48,519 nt of DNA from an uncultured Clostridia bacterium. Lineage in GTDB: Bacteria; Bacillota; Clostridia; Christensenellales; Aristaeellaceae. Within the stretch, counting starts at the first letter, position 1. Each line of letters opens with the position of its first letter. The notes below the pieces were generated by a model that did no database searches, was not told the origin of the DNA, and worked only from the letters and a program-made list of their open reading frames with translations. A program made the position numbers and the translations under genes. Shown here piece by piece: positions 42,601-48,519 of this stretch. The stretch spans positions 1 to 48,519 of the forward strand of contig CANQEW010000018.1 of assembly GCA_947596085.1 (NCBI GenBank). The letters run 5' to 3'.

Positions 42601-44607
42601 GTGAAAGCGCTCATTTTGAATTCCGGCCTCGGAAGTCGGATGGGTGTTCTGACATCGGAGCATCCGAAATGCATGACGGAAGTGTCTGTACAGGAGACAA
42701 TTTTAAGTAGACAACTTCGAATGCTGGCGGAAACGGGAATTAGCGAAGTGGTCATGACTACGGGGCTATTTGACGATGTATTGACAGATTACTGTCACAG
42801 CTTAGATCTACCATTACATATTACTTTCGTCAATAATCCCCTGTACTGTAAAACGAATTATATCTACTCTATTTACTGCGCTCGTGGATATCTGGATGAC
42901 GACATTTTGCTCATGCATGGAGACTTGGTCTTTGAAAATGCCGTATTGGATGCTATCCTTGCTTCAGATAAAAGCTGCATGACGGTATCTTCCTCTCTGC
43001 CGTTACCGAAAAAAGATTTTAAGGCTGTTGTGAGGGATGGACGTATTAAGAAGGTGGGCGTCGAGTTCTTTAACGATGCCATGGCGGCGCAACCGCTATA
43101 TTTGCTGAAGAGGGCGGATTGGTGCGTCTGGCTAAACAATATCATTGACTTTTGTGAAAGAGGAGAAGTCAAATGCTATGCGGAAAATGCACTGAATGAA
43201 GTGATAGAGCGGTGCGCATTGTATCCTTTGGATGTGGGAAACAAATTGTGTGCCGAGATTGACTGTCCGGAGGACCTGAAAGCGGTATCAGCGCGGCTCA
43301 AGGAAGTGGAAAACCGTACGGTTTATATGTGTTTTTCGACGGATATTCTGCATGGCGGGCATGTTGCCATCATCAAAAAAGCGGCGCGGTTGGGTAAGCT
43401 GATGGTAGGCGTCTTGTCGGATGAAGCAACAGCCAGCTACCGTCGGTTTCCATTGCTGCCTGCTTCGGAGCGTATGGCTTTGCTTGGAAGTGTGGCTGGA
43501 GTCAGCCGAGTGGTAGAACAGAAGACGTTGAGCTACCGGGAGAATCTTGAAAAATATAGACCAACTTATGTTGTACATGGAGACGACTGGACAATGGGTT
43601 TCCAGAAGCCAATCCGAGAAGAAGTGGTATCCGTCTTGGCGTCATATGGTGGACAATTAGTGGAGTATCCCTATGCCAGCGATGAAAAATATAAGGCGCT
43701 GGAGGAACGAGCTCGGATGGAATTATCCCTGCCCGACATACGTCGCGCACGATTGAAAAAGGTACTGTGCATGAAGGGACTAGTGACAGCCCTCGAGGCG
43801 CATAGCGGCATCACAGGGCTGATCGCTGAGAAGACCGTAGTTTATCAGGATGGACAGGCACGGCAGTTTGACGCCATGTGGCTTAGTTCTCTTTGCGATT
43901 CCACAGCCAAGGGCAAGCCGGACATCGAGCTTGTGGACATGACCAGTCGTTTCCGTACGATTGACGACATCATGGAAGTTACCACTAAGCCGATTATATT
44001 TGATGGAGACACCGGAGGTCTGACCGAGCATTTCGTTTATACGGTGAGGAGTTTGGAGCGCATGGGCGTTTCAATGGTCATCATTGAAGACAAGACCGGA
44101 CTTAAAAAAAACTCCCTGTTTGGGACGGAAGTCCAGCAGACGCAGGACAGCATAGAGAATTTCAGCGCCAAGATCGCCGCTGGTAAAAAGGCACAAAAAA
44201 CAAAAGATTTTATGATCTGCGCCCGCATCGAAAGTCTGATTCTTGAGAGAGGCATGGAGGACGCCCTTAAACGAGCTTTTGCTTTTGTGAAAGCAGGGGC
44301 CGACGCGGTTATGATACATAGCCGCAAGAAGGATCCAGGCGAGATCAAGGAGTTTATCGCAAAATTCCGGGAGCAGGATAAGACGACGCCAATCGTATTG
44401 GTTCCGACCTCTTTCAATACGGTTTATGAGGAAGAGTGGAAAGGGTTGGGAGCCAATATCATCATCTATGCGAATCAGCTGACGCGGACGGGCTTTCCGG
44501 CAATGCAGGACGCGGCAAAGACGATACTGCGGACGCACAGGGCAAAGGAATGCGACGATAAGTGTATGAGCATCAAGGACATAATTACGCTGATTCCGGA
44601 AGAATGA
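42601..44607 (+). CDS. pepM: Trifunctional phosphonate enzyme: nucleotidyltransferase + cytidylyltransferase + PEP mutase
   Basis: A 668-residue fusion. Residues 1-232 are a LicC/MobA-like nucleotidyltransferase (KALILNSGLGSRMGVLTSEH, LMHGDLVFENAVL). Residues about 240-375 are a TagD-like cytidylyltransferase with the HGGH signature at 251-254 (CFSTDILHGGHVAIIKKA). Residues about 390-668 are PEP mutase, carrying the diagnostic E-D-K-x5-N-S motif (EDKTGLKKNS, from residue 496) and DGDTGG before it. PEP mutase makes phosphonopyruvate by forming the C-P bond; the nucleotidyltransferase parts probably activate the final phosphonate with CMP. GTG 42601 is chosen for spacing from AAGGAAG; ATG 42592 and TTG 42580 are in frame. 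The decarboxylase and reductase follow. Which of the two nucleotidyltransferase domains is active on phosphonate is unknown. Confidence 0.92.
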   Translation: MKALILNSGLGSRMGVLTSEHPKCMTEVSVQETILSRQLRMLAETGISEVVMTTGLFDDVLTDYCHSLDLPLHITFVNNPLYCKTNYIYSIYCARGYLDDDILLMHGDLVFENAVLDAILASDKSCMTVSSSLPLPKKDFKAVVRDGRIKKVGVEFFNDAMAAQPLYLLKRADWCVWLNNIIDFCERGEVKCYAENALNEVIERCALYPLDVGNKLCAEIDCPEDLKAVSARLKEVENRTVYMCFSTDILHGGHVAIIKKAARLGKLMVGVLSDEATASYRRFPLLPASERMALLGSVAGVSRVVEQKTLSYRENLEKYRPTYVVHGDDWTMGFQKPIREEVVSVLASYGGQLVEYPYASDEKYKALEERARMELSLPDIRRARLKKVLCMKGLVTALEAHSGITGLIAEKTVVYQDGQARQFDAMWLSSLCDSTAKGKPDIELVDMTSRFRTIDDIMEVTTKPIIFDGDTGGLTEHFVYTVRSLERMGVSMVIIEDKTGLKKNSLFGTEVQQTQDSIENFSAKIAAGKKAQKTKDFMICARIESLILERGMEDALKRAFAFVKAGADAVMIHSRKKDPGEIKEFIAKFREQDKTTPIVLVPTSFNTVYEEEWKGLGANIIIYANQLTRTGFPAMQDAAKTILRTHRAKECDDKCMSIKDIITLIPEE

Positions 44608-44619
44608 GAGGCTTTGACC

Positions 44620-45732
44620 GTGGAACAGAAGATCATAACCAGTTACATAGAACTTGATCAATGGCTAGGGGGAAATGCCAGTAAAAAAGTGCTGCTGGTC
44701 TGCGACGATTCGATTCAATATATGGAAGCATTCAATCAGTATCTCAAAACAGCGAAGGAAGCGGGCATAGAGATTATAACTTTCAGGGAATTTCAGTCGA
44801 ACCCCCAATATGAGAGCGCTGTGAAGGGTGCGGAATTATTTCGGAAGGAAAGCTGCGATTCTATTATCGCCGTCGGTGGTGGTTCGGCCATGGATGTTGC
44901 CAAGTGCATCAAGGCTTATGTCAATATGGATGGGAATGGAGAAAACGGAGAGTATTTGAAACAAGAGATCGTTCCCAATACTATACCGTTTCTTGCGATG
45001 CCTACCACTGCTGGAACTGGTTCAGAGGCCACACGTTACGCGGTTATCTATTTTGATGGCAAGAAGCAGAGTGTGACGAGCGAGAGTTTCATTCCGGGAA
45101 CCGTTCTGATGAATCCGGACGCCTTAAAGACACTTCCCATGTATCAGAGGAAGGCGACCATGATGGATGCACTCTGTCATGCGATTGAATCGTTCTGGTC
45201 TGTCAATAGCACCGAGGAGAGCAAAGAATATAGCAGGGAAGCCATCCGAGGCATTCTTACCTATATGGACGGCTATATAAAAAATACTGAAAAAGGAAAT
45301 GCCGGGATGTTGATAGCGGCACATACAGCCGGAAAAGCGATTAATATTACCCAGACTACCGCGGGACACGCCATGTGTTACAAGATAACGAGTCTGTTCG
45401 GTTGCGCACATGGGCATGCGGCAGTACTTTGCGACCGGATTTTGTATCCGTGGATGATTAAAAACACCAATAAATGCATTGATCCGAGAGGTCAGGAATA
45501 TCTGACGCGGACATTACATGAGATCGGACATGCAATGGGATGCAAAAACGCTAAAGAAGGTGCAGAAAAATTGGAGAAAATCTTTTTATCGCTAGGGCTG
45601 GAAATACCAAAAGCATCCGACGAACAATTCCGCGAGTTGACGGTATCTGTGAATCCTGTGCGTTTGAAGAACCACCCCATTGCACTGGATGTTACAGCGC
45701 TCAATAACCTTTATCATAGAGTTTTAAGGTGA
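44620..45732 (+). CDS. Phosphonoacetaldehyde reductase (Fe-type alcohol dehydrogenase)
   Basis: A 370-residue group III metal-dependent alcohol dehydrogenase. IIAVGGGSAMDVAKCIKAY binds the nucleotide; PTTAGTGSEATRYAVI is the family signature; metal ligands are expected in DALCHAIESFWS, TTAGHAMCYKIT and CAHGHAAVLCDR. Between PEP mutase and phosphonopyruvate decarboxylase, its substrate is almost certainly phosphonoacetaldehyde, reduced to 2-hydroxyethylphosphonate as by PhpC-type enzymes. GTG 44620 is favoured by GAGAGG spacing over TTG 44614. No aminotransferase is present that would give 2-aminoethylphosphonate instead. Confidence 0.88.
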   Translation: MEQKIITSYIELDQWLGGNASKKVLLVCDDSIQYMEAFNQYLKTAKEAGIEIITFREFQSNPQYESAVKGAELFRKESCDSIIAVGGGSAMDVAKCIKAYVNMDGNGENGEYLKQEIVPNTIPFLAMPTTAGTGSEATRYAVIYFDGKKQSVTSESFIPGTVLMNPDALKTLPMYQRKATMMDALCHAIESFWSVNSTEESKEYSREAIRGILTYMDGYIKNTEKGNAGMLIAAHTAGKAINITQTTAGHAMCYKITSLFGCAHGHAAVLCDRILYPWMIKNTNKCIDPRGQEYLTRTLHEIGHAMGCKNAKEGAEKLEKIFLSLGLEIPKASDEQFRELTVSVNPVRLKNHPIALDVTALNNLYHRVLR

Positions 45733-45739
45733 CAGCAAA

Positions 45740-46855
45740 ATGAAAGTAGAACAATTCGTTAAGATTATAGGCTCGGATTTTTATACTGGTGTACCCGATA
45801 GCCAGTTAAAAGCGTTATGCAATTATTTGATGAAAGAATATGGCACAGACCCGAAGCACCATATCATTGCCGCAAACGAAGGCAACTGCGCAGCGCTTGC
45901 CGCAGGATATCACCTTGCTACAGGTAAAATCCCGGTCGTGTATATGCAAAACTCTGGCGAGGGGAACATCATCAACCCTGTCGCAAGCCTCATGAATGAC
46001 AAGGTCTATGCGATCCCTTGTGTGTTCATCGTGGGTTGGCGAGGTGAGCCAGGTGTCCATGACGAGCCGCAGCATATATATCAGGGCGAGGTGACGCTGA
46101 AGCTTTTGGAGGACATGGATATCACATACTTTATCATTTCAAAGGACATGACCGAAGATGAACTGGCTGTAAAGATGGAGGAATTCAGGAGAATCCTTGC
46201 GGTCGGAAGGCAGGTCGCATTTGTTGTTAGAAAGGGGGCATTGGAATTCGACGACGAGGTCGAGTATGAAAATAGCAATTCCATGCCCCGTGAGGAGATA
46301 ATCAGGCATATTGTGCGGTTTACTAACGACGATCCGATTGTCTCAACCACAGGTAAAGCTAGTCGTGAACTTTTCGAGATACGGGAAACGAGGGGCGAAG
46401 GGCACGAAAAAGACTTTCTGACGGTTGGTTCGATGGGACATGCCTCATCGATTGCCCTTGGTATCGCTCTGCAAAAACCGAGTAGAAAGATCTGGGTTGT
46501 CGACGGTGACGGTGCCGCACTGATGCACTTGGGTGCTATGGCGGTGATCGGCGCATATGTCCCGAAAAATATCGTTCACATCGTTATAAATAACGGCGCA
46601 CATGAGACGGTAGGGGGTATGCCAACGGTTGCCGGAGGAATTGACATCACAACGATCGCTAAGGGTTGTGGCTATCCGAGTGCGGTCAGCGTGGATAATT
46701 ATGACGATCTGGATGCAGAACTGGAAGCTGCAAAGCTCAGAAATGAGCTGAGTATGATCGAGGTAAAGTGTTCGATTGGGGCGAGGGAGAATCTCGGAAG
46801 ACCGACAACCACGGCGAGGGAAAACAAAAAGCGCTTTATCGAATTCCTAAGATAA
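45740..46855 (+). CDS. ppd: Phosphonopyruvate decarboxylase
   Basis: A 371-residue thiamine-diphosphate enzyme that decarboxylates phosphonopyruvate to phosphonoacetaldehyde, pulling the unfavourable PEP mutase reaction forward. The N-terminal pyrimidine-binding half contains SDFYTGVPDSQLKALCNYL, IAANEGNCAALAAGYHLAT and QNSGEGNIINPVASL; the glutamate of NEGN activates the cofactor. The C-terminal half has VVDGDGAALMHLGAMAVIG and IVINNGAHETVGGMPT, the diphosphate/metal motif G-D-G-(x)n-N-N. It starts seven bases after the reductase stop. Length matches stand-alone two-domain phosphonopyruvate decarboxylases. Confidence 0.93.
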   Translation: MKVEQFVKIIGSDFYTGVPDSQLKALCNYLMKEYGTDPKHHIIAANEGNCAALAAGYHLATGKIPVVYMQNSGEGNIINPVASLMNDKVYAIPCVFIVGWRGEPGVHDEPQHIYQGEVTLKLLEDMDITYFIISKDMTEDELAVKMEEFRRILAVGRQVAFVVRKGALEFDDEVEYENSNSMPREEIIRHIVRFTNDDPIVSTTGKASRELFEIRETRGEGHEKDFLTVGSMGHASSIALGIALQKPSRKIWVVDGDGAALMHLGAMAVIGAYVPKNIVHIVINNGAHETVGGMPTVAGGIDITTIAKGCGYPSAVSVDNYDDLDAELEAAKLRNELSMIEVKCSIGARENLGRPTTTARENKKRFIEFLR

Positions 46856-46994
46856 GAAATCAAGAGGGGTATAAGCGATGAGAAGATGAGGAAAGAATGG
46901 AGTTTTCGCAGTAATACTGCACACGAGAGTTGGTCGTGGATGTGATTAACGTGGGTGCAGTTTTAAGATAATCGCGAAATATATCCTAATGCAT

Positions 46995-47034
46995 GAGAGT
47001 GTTTTCGCGACAAGAATATTCTTAACACTCTTTT
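46995..47034 (+). terminator. Hairpin with palindromic loop after phosphonate genes
   Basis: AGAGTGTT (46996-47003) pairs with AACACTCT (47024-47031), followed by a short T run. The loop contains the perfect 12-base palindrome AAGAATATTCTT (47012-47023). It may end the phosphonate transcript or be a binding site. The remaining ~280-base gap to the next gene shows no other feature except a small GCAGT/ACTGC hairpin near 46907. Confidence 0.45.
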
Positions 47035-47138
47035 CGATGCTAGATCACCACGTAGGATATGTCGCTGAATGGTCGAAGAATGTGAAGATGTGCAAGTAAC
47101 TCATTATGAGGTCGAAAATAAAACGAGGAGATTTTAAT

Positions 47139-48161
47139 ATGGTAGCAGCGAACAAGAGGAATGTACAAGAAGGTTTATTGAGTATAATCGTTCCGGTTTA
47201 TAATGCTGAAAAACATCTTAATGAAACGGTGAATAGCTTAGTACAACAGACATATCCCAATAAAGAGATTATTCTGATTGATGACGGTTCTACTGATAAT
47301 TCACCTGCAATTTGTGATTCTTATGCGGCAAAAAACGAGTGTGTCCGCGTCGTTCACAAGAAGAACGAAGGAGTAGTCGCCACTCGTAACAGAGGAATAG
47401 AAGAATCGAGGGGTGAATACATTACTCTTCCAGATAATGATGATGTTTTAGATTGTCAGGCCTACGAAATTCTCATCGATGCGATTGTGCAAACGGATAG
47501 CGATGCCGCCGCATGTTGTGTAAAAACAGAGTATTCCACAAGGATCGTAACGCCAAATAAACAGCAATTCATTCCTGCACCGTACATCTATAATGGTTCT
47601 GCAAATATTCTTGCGGGAATCGGGGCAAAGGAACATGATCTTTCAGGATTCCAGTGGAACAAAGTATTTAAGCGAGAGGCGATTGGAGATATACGCTTTC
47701 GCCCAGTATTCATCTGTGATGATACTTTGCTTTGTTATGAAGTTTTTGCAAAAGCGAATCGAGTAGTACATATAGATCTCCCGCTTTATCATTATCGCTA
47801 TGTGTCCGGAAGCGATTCCAAAAGTGGGAAAATAGGGAAATTTATGAATTGCTTACAGGCACAAGAGGAATTGATCCGGTGGTGTTCCATAAACGCTCCG
47901 CAATGTATGGACTCCGTTGTAAAAAACCATTTATTCTGGAATACCAAGTCATGTGAATCCATGCTTAAAAATCCGGATATGGAGGCATTTGCGCGGATAC
48001 AGGAAAATGTTAAAAAGTACCAAGCATATATACCAAAATGTTCATTGCGTATAAGGTTGCTTTCTAAGGCGATAACAGCCTCTTGGCATACATATAAGCC
48101 TCTTGGCATGCTTTTCTGGCATCTAAAAAAGTTATATGTTGCGTTGCATCGCATTCTGTGA
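47139..48161 (+). CDS. Glycosyltransferase family 2
   Basis: A 340-residue GT-A enzyme. GLLSIIVPVYNAEKHLNETV opens the nucleotide-binding domain, EIILIDDGSTDNSPAICD follows, and GEYITLPDNDDVLD carries the D-x-D-type metal site (DNDD). WNKVFKREAIGD and ICDDTLLCYEVF with LPLYHYRYVSGSDS are normal for capsule GT2 enzymes. ATG 47139, with GAGGAG upstream, is chosen over the in-frame ATG at 47106. It would add a sugar with inversion from an NDP donor. The C-terminal ~90 residues are basic and may contact the membrane. Confidence 0.9.
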   Translation: MVAANKRNVQEGLLSIIVPVYNAEKHLNETVNSLVQQTYPNKEIILIDDGSTDNSPAICDSYAAKNECVRVVHKKNEGVVATRNRGIEESRGEYITLPDNDDVLDCQAYEILIDAIVQTDSDAAACCVKTEYSTRIVTPNKQQFIPAPYIYNGSANILAGIGAKEHDLSGFQWNKVFKREAIGDIRFRPVFICDDTLLCYEVFAKANRVVHIDLPLYHYRYVSGSDSKSGKIGKFMNCLQAQEELIRWCSINAPQCMDSVVKNHLFWNTKSCESMLKNPDMEAFARIQENVKKYQAYIPKCSLRIRLLSKAITASWHTYKPLGMLFWHLKKLYVALHRIL

Positions 48162-48172
48162 ATCATTGGGAA

Positions 48173-48519
48173 GTGAGAAGATTGTCGAAAAACAAGATTC
48201 AGTATTTGCTTAATAATATATCTGATAGAAACACAAGTATCCGAGTAGAAATAAAAAAGATATCGCTGGATAATTGCAACGATTGGCATTATGACAACAA
48301 CTGTGGGGAGATACGAAATACCAGCGGAAGTTTTTTTCAAATCACGGGACTATCGGTCAGCAGAGATGGAAAGATCATTTTAGAACAGCCCATCATTTTA
48401 CAGGACGAGATCGGGTATCTCGGGATCATCCGCAAGAGCATCGGCGGGGAAATGCAGTATCTGATGCAGGCGAAGATCGAGCCGGGGAACATCAACAAGA
48501 TCCAGATTTCGCCGACGAT
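48173..48519 (+). CDS. NDP-hexose 2,3-dehydratase-like protein (partial, cut by window edge)
   Basis: The first ~115 residues of a protein. GSFFQITGLSVSRDGKIILEQPIILQD, then LGIIRKSIGGEMQYLMQAK and EPGNINKIQISPT match the pattern of NDP-hexose 2,3-dehydratases, which begin removal of the C2 hydroxyl in 2,6-dideoxysugar synthesis (the usual motif is QP followed by a Q-A-K-x-E-P-G stretch). The start is unclear: GTG 48173 or TTG 48182. The last ~120 bases are markedly more GC-rich than the preceding cluster. It implies that a deoxysugar pathway continues beyond the window. Confidence 0.75.
   Translation, partial: MRRLSKNKIQYLLNNISDRNTSIRVEIKKISLDNCNDWHYDNNCGEIRNTSGSFFQITGLSVSRDGKIILEQPIILQDEIGYLGIIRKSIGGEMQYLMQAKIEPGNINKIQISPT

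Overview
The window joins the right-hand part of a siphovirus-type prophage (about 1-22.1 kb) to an exopolysaccharide or capsule gene cluster (about 23.2 kb to the right edge). Ribosome binding sites of the AGGAGG type, clostridial-type phage families (phi13-like tail tube, Dit/Tal, toxin-secretion holin) and a serine-recombinase triplet point to a Bacillota host, probably class Clostridia. That placement is an inference. The prophage is GC-rich and the polysaccharide cluster is clearly more AT-rich. GC rises again in the last ~120 bases.

Prophage, left to right, almost all on the + strand: tail tube protein (86-697); an overlapping small ORF that may extend it by frameshift (697-1089); tail assembly chaperone G and its -1 frame T part (1163-1737); a 2314-residue tape measure protein (1813-8757); a membrane-anchored SleB-like hydrolase (8893-9447) and an opposite-strand coiled-coil gene (9575-9976), which together look like a cargo insert; distal tail protein; a tail hub/Tal protein with an inserted SH3 domain and a collagen-like shaft; a receptor-binding-type tip protein; holin; endolysin; a conserved gene of unknown role; and three consecutive serine recombinases. 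No sheath gene is present, so the tail is long and non-contractile.

Junction (22.1-23.2 kb): a strong terminator, a 22-base-arm dyad, a DinJ/YafQ-type toxin-antitoxin pair on the - strand with a perfect consensus promoter, a second degraded copy of the dyad, three short repeats that look like an insertion-sequence end, and then the 3' remnant of the priming sugar-1-phosphate transferase. The polysaccharide cluster has therefore lost its normal 5' end, at least at this locus.

Polysaccharide cluster (+ strand): GDP-D-glycero-D-manno-heptose synthesis (HddA, an HddC-GmhB fusion, GmhA) and a GMD-like dehydratase; a decayed acyltransferase; two WecG/TagA-type glycosyltransferases, two GT4, one GT32 and one GT2 enzyme; a hexapeptide acyltransferase; Wzy-like polymerase; sulfotransferase-like protein; Wzx-like flippase; and a block with a nucleotidyltransferase, an APH-fold kinase, a nucleotidyltransferase-like protein, a HAD phosphatase and an SDR epimerase. 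These are followed by a phosphonate module: a three-domain PEP mutase fused to two nucleotidyltransferase domains, a phosphonoacetaldehyde reductase and a phosphonopyruvate decarboxylase. No aminotransferase is present. The gene set predicts 2-hydroxyethylphosphonate, probably CMP-activated, as a decoration of the glycan. The window ends inside a gene resembling NDP-hexose 2,3-dehydratase.

The most notable signals are three runs of exactly nine G in the polysaccharide genes (24909, 28543, 31932), which are candidate slipped-strand contingency tracts; the hydroxyethylphosphonate glycan module with its tripartite PEP mutase; and a possible programmed frameshift extending the tail tube protein.
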